From positions 1-64,000 of the forward strand of contig JAIJTS010000003.1 in assembly GCA_022732885.1 (NCBI GenBank): DNA of 64,000 bases, read 5' to 3'. The position numbers and the translations under genes were made by a program. Shown piece by piece: positions 26,216 to 34,540 of this stretch. Within the stretch, counting starts at the first letter, position 1. Every line of letters starts with the position of its first letter. The notes beneath the pieces were generated by a model. The model was not told the DNA's origin, searched no databases, and worked only from the letters and a program-made list of their open reading frames with translations. This DNA is from Atopobium sp. GTDB lineage: Bacteria > Actinomycetota > Coriobacteriia > Coriobacteriales > Atopobiaceae.

Positions 26216-26239
26216 TGCTACCTCCAAAACGGGTCGGGC

Positions 26240-26833
26240 TTACTTGGAGTAGAGCTCGACGATCAGCTGTGCGTCAATCTCAAGGTCAATCTGATCGCGG
26301 GTTGGAAGCTGAAGAACAGTGCCCTGCAGCTTCTCAATGTCAACCTCAAGCCATGCAGGAACTGCCATGTGCTCGGAGGAAATAAGAGCTTCCTTGATGG
26401 GGAGAAGATCCTTTGCCTTGGAAGCAACAGCGATAACATCGCCGCTCTTTACGCGATAAGAAGGAATGTCAACGCGCTGACCGTTAACGGTAATGTGACC
26501 GTGACGAACAGTCTGACGAGCCTCTTTGCGTGTACGAGCAAAGCCAAGGCGGAAAATGACGTTATCAAGACGAGTCTCAAGAATGCTCATCAGATTGTCA
26601 CCAGTAATGCCTGGGTTCTTCTTAGCCATCTCATAGTAGCCGTGGAACTGGTTCTCAAGGACGCCGTAAATGAACTTAGCCTTCTGCTTCTCACGGAGCT
26701 GCATACCGTACTCGCTCTCCTGGCGACGACGGCGACGTGGCTCACGGTTAGAAGTCTTATTGATCCCCATCACAACGGGATCGATGCCAAGCTGACGACA
26801 TCTTTTAAGGACCGGGGTCCTATCAATTGCCAT
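26240..26833 (-). CDS. rpsD: 30S ribosomal protein S4
   Basis: S4 initiates 30S assembly by binding 16S rRNA. At 197 residues it contains the S4 RNA-binding motif (RLDNVIFRLGFARTRKEARQ, then VRHGHITVNGQRV). The N-terminus lacks the four-cysteine zinc site seen in some bacteria. The ATG follows AAAGGACAAGCAA. In many bacteria S4 represses its own operon translationally; no matching structure was identified here. Confidence 0.97.
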   Translation of the reverse strand: MAIDRTPVLKRCRQLGIDPVVMGINKTSNREPRRRRRQESEYGMQLREKQKAKFIYGVLENQFHGYYEMAKKNPGITGDNLMSILETRLDNVIFRLGFARTRKEARQTVRHGHITVNGQRVDIPSYRVKSGDVIAVASKAKDLLPIKEALISSEHMAVPAWLEVDIEKLQGTVLQLPTRDQIDLEIDAQLIVELYSK

Positions 26834-26850
26834 TTGCTTGTCCTTTCGTG

Positions 26851-27252
26851 CTAGTTGCGACGGCGCTTTTTAGGACGGCAGCCGTTGTGTGCAATAGGTG
26901 TCTTATCCTGAATACCCGAAACCTCAAGGCCTGCTGCCTGAAGGGAACGGATTGCGGTCTCACGACCAGAGCCTGGGCCCTTAACAAAAACAGCTACCTT
27001 GTGGAGACCGTGCTCCATTGCTGCCTTTGCTGCTGCCTCTGCTGCAAGCTGTGCAGCAAAAGGAGTGGACTTACGAGAGCCCTTGAAGCCGACGGTACCA
27101 CCGGACTGCCAGGAAATTACATTACCCTGGGGATCGGAAATAGAGACAATCGTGTTATTGAATGTGCTCTTGATGTGGGCCTGGCCCACTGCAATGTTTT
27201 TACGCTCGGAGCGGCGGACGCGTGTAGTGCGAGCGTTCTTTTTCTGTGCCAT
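26851..27252 (-). CDS. rpsK: 30S ribosomal protein S11
   Basis: This 133-residue S11 of the 30S platform shows the standard VGQAHIKSTFNNTIVSISD block and the C-terminal GCRPKKRRRN tail. The N-terminus MAQKKNARTTRVRRSERKN is basic. GGAG lies 7 nt before the ATG. It is part of the rpsM-rpsK-rpsD-rpoA-rplQ block. Confidence 0.98.
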   Translation of the reverse strand: MAQKKNARTTRVRRSERKNIAVGQAHIKSTFNNTIVSISDPQGNVISWQSGGTVGFKGSRKSTPFAAQLAAEAAAKAAMEHGLHKVAVFVKGPGSGRETAIRSLQAAGLEVSGIQDKTPIAHNGCRPKKRRRN

Positions 27253-27266
27253 TAGCTACTCCTCGC

Positions 27267-27635
27267 CTACTTCTTCTTGCCGCCCACCTGACGCTTCTTA
27301 CCCTTACGAGTACGAGCGTTAGTGTGGGTACGCTGACCGTGGACAGGGAGGCCCTTACGGTGACGGAGGCCGCGATAGCAGCCAATCTCCATCAGGCGGG
27401 CAACATTTTGACGCACCTCGCGGCGAAGATCGCCCTCGGTGGTGTAATGAGCGTCAATAAAGTCACGAATCTTGGTGACTTCTTCCTCTGTGAGGTCCTT
27501 GACGCGAGTATTTACATCGATACCTGTCTCGTTGCAAATCTTAGTTGCACGAGTCTGACCAATGCCGTAAAGATAGGTGAGTCCGACCTCAACACGCTTA
27601 TCGCGTGGCAGGTCGACGCCGTTAATACGGGCCAA
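27267..27635 (-). CDS. rpsM: 30S ribosomal protein S13
   Basis: This 122-residue S13 of the 30S head contacts the 50S subunit and P-site tRNA. It shows the N-terminal ARINGVDLPRDKRVEVGLTY and the basic tail RTRKGKKRQVGGKKK. The start codon is TTG at 27635, supported by AAGGAG and by the conserved N-terminus. It is one of several TTG starts among the ribosomal genes here. Confidence 0.97.
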   Translation of the reverse strand: MARINGVDLPRDKRVEVGLTYLYGIGQTRATKICNETGIDVNTRVKDLTEEEVTKIRDFIDAHYTTEGDLRREVRQNVARLMEIGCYRGLRHRKGLPVHGQRTHTNARTRKGKKRQVGGKKK

Positions 27636-27650
27636 CTTGGTGCTCCTTCC

Positions 27651-27764
27651 TTAGCCCTGACGCTGCTTGTGGCGCGGGTTCTCGCAAATCACGTAAACCT
27701 TACCGTGGCGACGGATGACTTTGCACTTGTCGCACATCTTCTTTACCGAAGGACGTACCTTCAT
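27651..27764 (-). CDS. rpmJ: 50S ribosomal protein L36
   Basis: This 37-residue protein reads MKVRPSVKKMCDKCKVIRR and ends NPRHKQRQG. It has the zinc-binding Cys11, Cys14, Cys27 and His32 pattern (C+ form). GGAAG lies 5 nt before the ATG. It sits between infA and rpsM as usual. It is too short for most automatic ORF cut-offs. Confidence 0.95.
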   Translation of the reverse strand: MKVRPSVKKMCDKCKVIRRHGKVYVICENPRHKQRQG

Positions 27765-27909
27765 GTGTCTTCCTTTCGGTTCTGCTGATACGAACTATAT
27801 ACTCGCCCAGCCGCTGGCGTGAAATACCGACTGTACTTACGTACATATGCCCTTGCAACGCGTGCAAAGACACAGATAGCCTCATGCATGGCACAAGGCT
27901 TAGTACTAC

Positions 27910-28128
27910 TTACTTATAGCGGTAAGTAATACGTCCCCTAGTAAGATCGTAAGGAGAAATCTCTACTACAACCTTATCACCAGGGAGAATTCGAATGTAA
28001 TTCATTCGAATCTTGCCTGAGATGGTGCAAAGGATGGTCTTGCCGTTCTCTAACTCAACGTTAAACATAGCGTTTGGCAGGGGTTCTAGTACCTTACCTT
28101 CAAGCTCAATCGCGTCTTGTTTAGCCAA
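27910..28128 (-). CDS. infA: translation initiation factor IF-1
   Basis: This 72-residue OB-fold protein blocks the A site during initiation. It matches the family from AKQDAIELEGKVLEPLPNAM to the C-terminal DLTRGRITYRYK. The start is TTG at 28128 with GAGAGGA upstream. A 145-nt gap to rpmJ holds a possible TTGCAA-17-TACAGT promoter, so part of the downstream operon may be separately expressed. Confidence 0.97.
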   Translation of the reverse strand: MAKQDAIELEGKVLEPLPNAMFNVELENGKTILCTISGKIRMNYIRILPGDKVVVEISPYDLTRGRITYRYK

Positions 28129-28241
28129 CTTTCATCCTCTCGACACATCGACAGCGGTTATCAATAATACATAAAAATGCTCTTCTCGTCTATTACTTAT
28201 TTTTTTAACACAATTAGATAGCGAGAAGGGCACTATACGTG

Positions 28242-29030
28242 TTACTCAAGACCGCCTTGCATCTCGCACCATGGGCCGACTTCATCTTCTGAGACGATAA
28301 CGGGACCATCGGCAGTAATGGCAACCGTGTTCTCATAATGTGCTGATGGAAGGCCGTCGTCTGTAACAACAGTCCAGCCATTTTCAAGAACAGTGCAATC
28401 GTAGGTACCCATGGCAATCATAGGTTCAATTGCAATTACCATTCCCTCACGAAGAACAATGCCGTTACCTGCACGACCATAGTTTCTAACCTCGGGGTCC
28501 TCGTGAAGATTGCGGCCGATACCATGGCCAACAAAATCGCGAATAACGCCGTAGCCGTTATCTTCAGCAAGCTTCTGTACTGCATGTCCAACATCACCGA
28601 GACGAGCACCAGGAACAGCTGCTGCAATACCTGCCTTAAGGCAATCGCGTGTAACCTCACAAAGTGCCTGGGTTTTCTCGTCAACTGTTCCGCAGTAGAA
28701 CGTCCATGCGTTATCTCCTGCCCAACCGTTAACGGTAGCTCCCGTGTCAATGGTCAGAATATCGCCATCTTGCAAAATGACATTAGTTGATGGAATACCG
28801 TGAACAATCTGCTCATTAATAGAAGAGCAAACAGATCCAGGAAATCCACCATAGCCTTTAAAAGTAGGGGTTCCGCCATGAAGTCTAATAAAAGCTTCAA
28901 CGGCACGGTCAATCTCGAGCGTTGAAACACCAGGTCTAATCATTGATCCAGCGCGGCGAAGGGCTGCCTTAGAAAGGGCACCCGATACCTTCATTGCCTC
29001 GATTTGCTCAGGTGTTTTTATCGTAATCAT
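28242..29030 (-). CDS. map: methionine aminopeptidase, type I
   Basis: It removes initiator methionine from nascent chains. The two-metal site is seen in TIDTGATVNGWAGDNAW (two Asp), FVGHGIGRNLHEDP (His) and AIEPMIAMG (Glu). At 262 residues it has no N-terminal zinc extension. Its ATG overlaps the adk TGA (ATGA), a sign of translational coupling. A weak hairpin (CTTCTCG/CGAGAAG) and TTTTT about 50 nt downstream may terminate transcription before infA. Confidence 0.97.
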   Translation of the reverse strand: MITIKTPEQIEAMKVSGALSKAALRRAGSMIRPGVSTLEIDRAVEAFIRLHGGTPTFKGYGGFPGSVCSSINEQIVHGIPSTNVILQDGDILTIDTGATVNGWAGDNAWTFYCGTVDEKTQALCEVTRDCLKAGIAAAVPGARLGDVGHAVQKLAEDNGYGVIRDFVGHGIGRNLHEDPEVRNYGRAGNGIVLREGMVIAIEPMIAMGTYDCTVLENGWTVVTDDGLPSAHYENTVAITADGPVIVSEDEVGPWCEMQGGLE

Positions 29031-29653
29031 AGTGCGAGGAGTGTCTTTACGTCGGCGAATACCTCGTCAATAGGACGATCTCCGTTGACCTCCTTCAGAA
29101 TTCCATGACCCTTATAGTACTCGATCAAAGGAGAAGTCTGATTCTTGTAAACATCAAGACGCTTACGAATAGTTTCTGGCTTATCGTCATCACGCTGATA
29201 CATCTCGCCAGAGCAATTTGGGCACGTCTCTGTACCAGCAGGTGCAGTATAACCACACACTTTGCACGTACGGCGAGAAGAAAGACGTTCAATAATAACC
29301 TCTGGCTTAACAGCAACAAGCAGGGCTGCATCAAGCTTGAGACCCATATTCTGAAGCTCAGAATCAAGAGTTACTGCCTGAGCAGTATTGCGTGGGAAGC
29401 CATCAAGAATAAAACCGGCCTTTGCGTCGTCTGCAGAAAGGCGCTCTTTTACCAAGTCAATTACAAGCTGATCTGGAACAAGCTGACCAGCAACCATATA
29501 CTCTTTAGCCTTAATGCCAAGCTCAGACTGAGCTTTAACAGCAGCACGAAGAAGGTCTCCGGTTGAGATGTGAGCAAGTCCATACTCTGCAACGAGCTTC
29601 TGAGCCTGAGTACCCTTGCCAGCGCCAGGTGCGCCGAGAAGAACAATGTTCAT
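29027..29653 (-). CDS. adk: adenylate kinase
   Basis: It interconverts ATP + AMP and 2 ADP. This is a 208-residue long-form enzyme with P-loop GAPGAGKGTQ, AMP-site LDGFPRNTAQA and a zinc-type LID (CKVCGY ... CPNCSG). The frame starts at 29671, but GGAAGG before the ATG at 29653 (MNIVLLGAPG) is the supported start. It lies in secY-adk-map order, with a terminator hairpin between secY and adk. Confidence 0.97.
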   Translation of the reverse strand: MNIVLLGAPGAGKGTQAQKLVAEYGLAHISTGDLLRAAVKAQSELGIKAKEYMVAGQLVPDQLVIDLVKERLSADDAKAGFILDGFPRNTAQAVTLDSELQNMGLKLDAALLVAVKPEVIIERLSSRRTCKVCGYTAPAGTETCPNCSGEMYQRDDDKPETIRKRLDVYKNQTSPLIEYYKGHGILKEVNGDRPIDEVFADVKTLLAL

Positions 29654-29670
29654 GCTTCGCCTTCCTTTCA

Positions 29671-29705
29671 CAAATAATAAAAGAGGCCTGTTTCCAGGCC
29701 CCTTT
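29671..29705 (-). terminator. terminator-like hairpin between secY and adk
   Basis: GAGGCCTG (29683-29690) and CAGGCCCC (29695-29702) pair with one G.U on the RNA around a 4-nt GAAA loop. On the minus strand TTTTATTATTTG follows. It lies 20 nt after the secY stop, so it can lower adk-map expression relative to the ribosomal genes. Confidence 0.8.
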
Positions 29706-29722
29706 ATGTTACGTATTAAGAA

Positions 29723-31003
29723 CTACTTAAAGAAGCCCTCATAGTTGTGCATCTTAAGGTGGGACTCAATGGAAGAGAGTGTATCTATTGCAACACCGAC
29801 CATAATCAGGACGGAGGTTCCACCAAACGCCTGTATCAACGAATCGCCTGTGAACCAGAAAATAATGGTTGGGACGATTGCAAGAACTGCCATAAAGATA
29901 GCACCAGGGAGGGTGACTCTGTCAATAACAGTCTTGATATACGTTGAAGTAGCTGTACCTGGACGAACACCAGGAATAAAGCCACCCTGCTTCTTAAGCT
30001 GGTCAGCAGTCTCCTCTGGATTGAACACCATTGAAGTGTAGAAATATGCAAAGAAGACGATGAACATAACTGAGAGAACCCAGTTAACCCATCCAGAAGA
30101 AAGTGAAGTTGCAAGATTTTGAATCCACTCTACTCCTGGGAAGAACACAGCAACCTGAGCAGGAAGGTACAGAATTGCGGATGCAAAGATGATTGGTACA
30201 ACGCCTGCGGTGTTTACCTTAATTGGAAGGTAGGTTGACTGACCACCCATCATACGACGGCCAACAACACGTTTGGCATAGTTGATAGGAATACGGCGCT
30301 GACCACGCTCAATGTAAACAATGAGCGGAATAATGGCGAGCATAACCACAACAGTAACAACGGTAAGAACAATATTTCCACGAGTAGTTACTGAAGAAAT
30401 AAGAGCTGTTGGAAGTCCAGCCATGATGTTAGCAAAGATGATAAGACTCATTCCGTTACCAACACCCTGCTGAGTAATAACCTCACCAAGCCACATAATA
30501 ATGATGGCACCAACTAGCATGGTAAAGACTACCAGGAAGTTTTCAAGTGCCTCAGGCACGCCCTCCATAGATGCAAAAGATACACCATAGCTCTTGAACA
30601 AGAACAGGTAACCAACTGCATTGAGCAGAGCTAAGCCAACCGTAAGATAACGCGTGTACTGCGTAATCTTACGCTGGCCACTCTCGCCATCTTTAGCAAG
30701 CTCGCCAAGAGATGGAATAACGGACTGCATCATCTGGAGAATGATCTGAGCCGTAATGTAAGGCATGATACCCAGACTAAAAACAGACATGCGAGAAAGA
30801 GCGCCACCCGAAAATAGGTTAAGCACGGCCATTGCGCCATTCTTAGCAAGACCATTCTGATATACAGAAAGCATCTCATGGAATGGAGCACCGGGCACAG
30901 GAAGGTATGCACCAAAACGATACAAAATAAGAATAAGTACCGTAAGGAGAATCTTTCCCCTTAGTTCCGGAACGCGAAATGCGTTGGCGATTCCTTTACT
31001 CAC
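29723..31003 (-). CDS. secY: preprotein translocase subunit SecY
   Basis: This 426-residue channel of the Sec translocon has ten membrane helices. It shows ILYRFGAYLPVPGAP near the N-terminus and VGNGMSLIIFANI in the centre. The start is GTG at 31003 (GTG AGT AAA GGA); it shares one base with the rplO stop (TAGTG), which implies coupled translation. The position between rplO and adk is the standard one. Confidence 0.97.
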   Translation of the reverse strand: MSKGIANAFRVPELRGKILLTVLILILYRFGAYLPVPGAPFHEMLSVYQNGLAKNGAMAVLNLFSGGALSRMSVFSLGIMPYITAQIILQMMQSVIPSLGELAKDGESGQRKITQYTRYLTVGLALLNAVGYLFLFKSYGVSFASMEGVPEALENFLVVFTMLVGAIIIMWLGEVITQQGVGNGMSLIIFANIMAGLPTALISSVTTRGNIVLTVVTVVVMLAIIPLIVYIERGQRRIPINYAKRVVGRRMMGGQSTYLPIKVNTAGVVPIIFASAILYLPAQVAVFFPGVEWIQNLATSLSSGWVNWVLSVMFIVFFAYFYTSMVFNPEETADQLKKQGGFIPGVRPGTATSTYIKTVIDRVTLPGAIFMAVLAIVPTIIFWFTGDSLIQAFGGTSVLIMVGVAIDTLSSIESHLKMHNYEGFFK

Positions 31004-31449
31004 TACTCGGCCTCAACCTTTCCACCGGCCGCCTCAATCTTAGCCTGTGCGGAGGCGGAAACCTTGTCGACCTTAACAGTAAGCTTCTTAGAAAGCTCGC
31101 CGTCACCCAGAACCTTAACTGGGATGTAGTTGTACTTAATTACTCCCTTAGCAACCAGAGCCTCTGCATCTACGGTCTCGCCGTCTGCAAAGAGTGCATT
31201 CAGACGAGCAACGTTGACTGGAGCGTACTCAACACGGTTGTGGTTAGTAAAACCAGGAAGCTTAGGAAGACGCATAGCCAGTGGCTGCTGTCCACCCTCA
31301 AAGCCAGCGCCCTTACCGCCACCAGAGCGGGAGAGCTGACCATTCATACCGCGGCCGGCAAAAGTACCATTGCCTGAAGAATTACCGCGACCTACGCGCT
31401 TACGATTTTTGCGCGAACCCACTGCGGGGCGAAGATCATTGAGCTGCAT
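31003..31449 (-). CDS. rplO: 50S ribosomal protein L15
   Basis: This 148-residue L15 has the Gly-rich N-terminal loop KRVGRGNSSGNGTFAGRGMN that threads into 23S rRNA and a globular C-terminal domain ending in KIEAAGGKVEAE. AGAGGTAG precedes the ATG. Its stop codon overlaps the secY GTG by one base. Confidence 0.97.
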   Translation of the reverse strand: MQLNDLRPAVGSRKNRKRVGRGNSSGNGTFAGRGMNGQLSRSGGGKGAGFEGGQQPLAMRLPKLPGFTNHNRVEYAPVNVARLNALFADGETVDAEALVAKGVIKYNYIPVKVLGDGELSKKLTVKVDKVSASAQAKIEAAGGKVEAE

Positions 31450-31460
31450 TATTACTACCT

Positions 31461-31646
31461 CTAGTTCTCTTCAACCTCGACAAGGTGCTTAACCTTGAAG
31501 ATCATTCCACGAATGCTTGGGTTGTCAGGCTGCTCGACAGTATCGCCGATCTTGTGGAGGCCGAGGGCCTTCACCGTAGCAGTCTGGTCCTTCTTGACGC
31601 CTGCAACAGCGCCACGGACAAGCTTGATGCTAAGGTTCTTAGCCAT
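31461..31646 (-). CDS. rpmD: 50S ribosomal protein L30
   Basis: A 61-residue L30 (LSIKLVRGAVAGVKKDQTA ... MIFKVKHLVEVEEN). AAGGAGAAC precedes the ATG. It lies between rpsE and rplO with gaps of 2 and 11 nt. Confidence 0.97.
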   Translation of the reverse strand: MAKNLSIKLVRGAVAGVKKDQTATVKALGLHKIGDTVEQPDNPSIRGMIFKVKHLVEVEEN

Positions 31647-31648
31647 CG

Positions 31649-32170
31649 TTAGTTCTCCTTTCCGACGAACATATCGCCGACGGTTAGGCCACGACGCTCA
31701 GCTGCTTCTTCTGGGCTAGAAAGCTCCTTCAGGCCCTCAGCTGCTGCCTTAATCATGTTAAGAGCGTTGTCGGTACCAAGGGACTTAGAAAGTACGTTGG
31801 TGATACCCGCAAGCTCAAAAAGTGGACGAATAGGACCGCCAGCAATAACACCAGTACCCTCGAATGCAGGCTTAATAAGAACAGAACCTGCACCATAGTG
31901 ACCAGTGACTGCATGTGGTACGGAACCGGTCTCGGTCAGTGGGACCTTGAACATGTTCCTCTTTGCGTCCTCGACACCCTTCTGAATTGCCAGAGGTACC
32001 TCAGCGGAACGACCCTGGCCAATACCAACGTTACCCTTACCGTCGCCAACGACTACCAGAGCAACGAGTGACATACGGCGGCCACCCTTGACGGTCTTGG
32101 AAACGCGGTGAATATAAACGACGCGCTCCTGAAGATCCGTATCCTGCTGGCGCTTACGATCACGTGCCAT
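31649..32170 (-). CDS. rpsE: 30S ribosomal protein S5
   Basis: This 173-residue S5 has the loop VSKTVKGGRRMSLVALVVVG, where spectinomycin-resistance changes fall in other species; the loop looks wild type here. GRSAEVPLAIQKGVEDA and GAGSVLIKPAFEGTGVIAGG complete the double-stranded RNA-binding and S5 folds. GGAGGATTCA precedes the ATG. Confidence 0.97.
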   Translation of the reverse strand: MARDRKRQQDTDLQERVVYIHRVSKTVKGGRRMSLVALVVVGDGKGNVGIGQGRSAEVPLAIQKGVEDAKRNMFKVPLTETGSVPHAVTGHYGAGSVLIKPAFEGTGVIAGGPIRPLFELAGITNVLSKSLGTDNALNMIKAAAEGLKELSSPEEAAERRGLTVGDMFVGKEN

Positions 32171-32179
32171 TGAATCCTC

Positions 32180-32548
32180 CTAGAACTTCAGGCCCGCGTT
32201 GCGGGCGCCATCTGCCAAAGCCTTGACGCGGCCGTGATAAAGACGGCCACCACGGTCAAAAGTGACCTCAGTGACGTTCTTCTCGGCAGCGCGCTTACCG
32301 ATAAGCTCACCTACGAACTCAGCTGCCTCCTTGTTGGAGCCAACTTTGCCAGTAGAACGGAACTCTGGGTCAAGCGTAGAGGCAGAGCAGAGAGTTCTTC
32401 CAGAAGCGTCGTCAATAAGCTGTGCATAAATGTTTGCGTTTGTGCGGTGAACTGCAAGACGCGGACGCTCAGATGTACCAAAAACCTTGGCACGTACGCG
32501 GCGCTTGCGGCGTTCAAGACCCGCCTTTTTCGCCTGCTGCTTGTTCAT
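32180..32548 (-). CDS. rplR: 50S ribosomal protein L18
   Basis: This 122-residue 5S rRNA-binding protein has the basic N-terminus KKAGLERRKRRVRAKVFG and LAVHRTNANIYAQLIDD. AAGGAGAAGGA precedes the ATG. In the 68-nt gap to rplF, CCATCACC and GGTGATGG form an 8-bp stem (32568-32591) with no T-run on the coding side. Confidence 0.97.
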   Translation of the reverse strand: MNKQQAKKAGLERRKRRVRAKVFGTSERPRLAVHRTNANIYAQLIDDASGRTLCSASTLDPEFRSTGKVGSNKEAAEFVGELIGKRAAEKNVTEVTFDRGGRLYHGRVKALADGARNAGLKF

Positions 32549-32616
32549 TCCTTCTCCTTAGAGACATGCCATCACCTAACGGGGTGATGGTCTTTTAGCC
32601 TAAAAGTAGGGTTGCT

Positions 32617-33153
32617 TTACTTAGCAGCCTTACCGAGCTTCCTGCGGATGTGCTCACCTTCGTAGTGAATGCCCTTGCCCTTATAAGGCTCTGGTGGACG
32701 CTTCATACGAATCTCAGCTGCAACCTGGCCGACCTTCTCCTTAGAAATACCCTTAACAGTAATATGAGTGTTATCAGGTACCTCAAAGCTAATGCCCTCA
32801 GGTGCAACATAAAGAACTGGGTGAGAATAACCAAGAGAAAGATCAAGATCTTTGCCCTTAAGTGCTACACGGTAACCAACACCAGTAAGCTCAAGCTTCT
32901 TCTCGAAGCCCTCAGAAACACCAAGAACCATATTGTGGATAAGGGTGCGGACAAGACCCTGATGTGCGTTAGACTCAGAAGAGTCGTCAACGCGAGTAAC
33001 AAGAATCTCCTCGCCCTCCTGAGCAATAGCAACAAGCTCAGAGAAAGTACGAGTCAGCTCGCCCTTAGAACCTTTAACGGTAACGGTGGTGTTATCAACT
33101 GTCACAGTGACTCCAGCAGGAATCTGGACAGGCTTCTTACCAATACGAGACAC
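32617..33153 (-). CDS. rplF: 50S ribosomal protein L6
   Basis: This 178-residue L6 has SRIGKKPVQIPAGVTVTVD at the N-terminus and the second-repeat signature MKRPPEPYKGKGIHYEGE near the C-terminus. The start is GTG at 33153 with GAAAGGAG upstream. Confidence 0.97.
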   Translation of the reverse strand: MSRIGKKPVQIPAGVTVTVDNTTVTVKGSKGELTRTFSELVAIAQEGEEILVTRVDDSSESNAHQGLVRTLIHNMVLGVSEGFEKKLELTGVGYRVALKGKDLDLSLGYSHPVLYVAPEGISFEVPDNTHITVKGISKEKVGQVAAEIRMKRPPEPYKGKGIHYEGEHIRRKLGKAAK

Positions 33154-33180
33154 GGCTGTCTCCTTTCATTCCTGTCAGAT

Positions 33181-33579
33181 TTACCAAACGTAAGCGATGA
33201 CCTCGCCGCCAACGCCAGCCTTGCGAGCGTCGCGGTCGCACATCATGCCCTTAGAAGTGGAAACCACTGCAGTACCAAGACCACCAAGAACGCGTGGAAG
33301 CTTCTCAGCGGTGGAGTAAATGCGCAGACCAGGCTTGGAAATACGACGAATGCCGCGAATAACCTTTGCGCGCTTCTTACCATACTTAAGGGTAATGTGA
33401 AGAGTCTTCTGAGGCTTAGTATCCTCAACGGTATAACCCTCTACATAACCCTCTTCGGTGATGACGCGAGCAATCTCAACGAGCACCTTGCTCGATGGCA
33501 TGGATACGGAATCCTTGCCAGCTGAGTTTGCGTTACGAATACGCGTCAGCATGTCTGAAATGGGATCGGTAATTTTCAT
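33181..33579 (-). CDS. rpsH: 30S ribosomal protein S8
   Basis: This 132-residue S8 carries the C-terminal RNA-binding loop VSTSKGMMCDRDARKAGVGG. In Escherichia coli S8 represses the spc operon at the rplX-rplE junction. Here that junction and the rplE-rpsN gap are unusually long and structured, so a related control is possible but unproven. GGAGAAGGATCAA precedes the ATG. Confidence 0.97.
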   Translation of the reverse strand: MKITDPISDMLTRIRNANSAGKDSVSMPSSKVLVEIARVITEEGYVEGYTVEDTKPQKTLHITLKYGKKRAKVIRGIRRISKPGLRIYSTAEKLPRVLGGLGTAVVSTSKGMMCDRDARKAGVGGEVIAYVW

Positions 33580-33668
33580 TTGATCCTTCTCCTTCGTTAA
33601 TGATGAAACTGCGTGTCTGGTTCATCTACACCCATGGCGCAGATGCCTTGACGCCAGAGCCCTGAGTC

Positions 33669-33854
33669 CTACCAGCTTGCCTTGCGGACACCAGGAAGCT
33701 CGCCCTTGCTCGCTAGCTCACGGAAGCACACACGGCACAGACCAAACTTGCGGTAAACGGAGTGGGGACGTCCACAACGCTGGCAACGGTTCTGTGTGCG
33801 CGTAGAGTACTTCGGCTCACGCGAGGCTTTGACGATCATCGAAGTCTTAGCCAC
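33669..33854 (-). CDS. rpsZ: 30S ribosomal protein S14, zinc-binding short form
   Basis: This 61-residue S14 has the CxxC...CxxC site (CQRCGRPHSVYRKFGLCRVC) and ends GELPGVRKASW. The reading frame is open to 33905, but the conserved start AKTSMIVKAS begins at GTG 33854, with GGAGGA six nt ahead. This Zn+ form is usual in Actinobacteria and Firmicutes. It follows a 125-nt hairpin-rich gap after rplE. Confidence 0.96.
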   Translation of the reverse strand: MAKTSMIVKASREPKYSTRTQNRCQRCGRPHSVYRKFGLCRVCFRELASKGELPGVRKASW

Positions 33855-33875
33855 AAATCCTCCTTCAAAATGCAA

Positions 33876-33970
33876 CTTGGCGAACGCCAAGATGACTTCA
33901 AACAATAGAGCTGGTGACTATGTCACCCGGCATCAAAGATGCCAACAGGAATGCGCTTAACTTAAAGCGC
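33876..33970 (-). promoter_or_regulatory. four consecutive small hairpins between rplE and rpsZ
   Basis: Read on the minus strand: GCGCTT/AAGCGC (33953-33970), GGCATC/GATGCC (33929-33943), GGTGAC/GTCACC (33913-33927) and CTTGGCG/CGCCAAG (33876-33891). All are perfect stems with 2-6 nt loops and none is followed by a T-run. Such packing in a ribosomal operon gap suggests RNA structure with a processing, stability or autoregulation role. Confidence 0.6.
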
Positions 33971-33979
33971 AGATAAAAG

Positions 33980-34540
33980 TTAGTCCTGCTTGAATGGGAA
34001 GTGGAAGGCGTCGAGAAGTGCCTTACCCTCCTCATTAGTCTTAGCAGTGGTGACAATGGTGATGTCCATACCGCGTGTGTGGTCCATCTTGTCAAAGTCA
34101 ATCTCTGGGAAGATGAGCTGCTCGGTTACGCCCATGGAGAAGTTACCACGGCCGTCGAAGCTCTTAGCAGAGATACCACGGAAGTCGCGGATACGAGGAA
34201 TTGCAACTGCGATCAGACGATCCAGGAACTCCCACATACGATCACCACGAAGGGTAACTTTAGCGCCGATTGGCATACCCTGGCGAAGCTTAAAGGTTGC
34301 GATAGACTTGCGAGCGTGTGTAACAAGTGGCTGCTGACCAGTAATGGTACGGAGGTCGTTTACAGCGCCGTCAATTGCCTTAGCGTCTGTAGCTGCCTCG
34401 CCAACACCCATGTTGACAACGATCTTCTCAAACTTAGGAATCTGGTTAACGTTGGTGTAACCAAATTTCTCCTTCAGAGCATCACGCACAGATGCGTAGT
34501 AAAGCTCTTTAAGGCGAGGTGTGTACTTCTCGTCTGCCAT
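33980..34540 (-). CDS. rplE: 50S ribosomal protein L5
   Basis: This 186-residue L5 forms the central protuberance and binds 5S rRNA. It shows PKFEKIVVNMGVGEAATDAK and RGDRMWEFLDRLIAVAIPRI. AAGGAGAAACC precedes the ATG. The 304-nt leader upstream contains a terminator and is described separately. Confidence 0.97.
   Translation of the reverse strand: MADEKYTPRLKELYYASVRDALKEKFGYTNVNQIPKFEKIVVNMGVGEAATDAKAIDGAVNDLRTITGQQPLVTHARKSIATFKLRQGMPIGAKVTLRGDRMWEFLDRLIAVAIPRIRDFRGISAKSFDGRGNFSMGVTEQLIFPEIDFDKMDHTRGMDITIVTTAKTNEEGKALLDAFHFPFKQD

Noticed and set aside
32568..32591. CCATCACC/GGTGATGG hairpin between rplF and rplR as a terminator
   Set aside because: Its T-rich flank is on the plus strand, where no gene ends; on the coding strand there is no U-tail.
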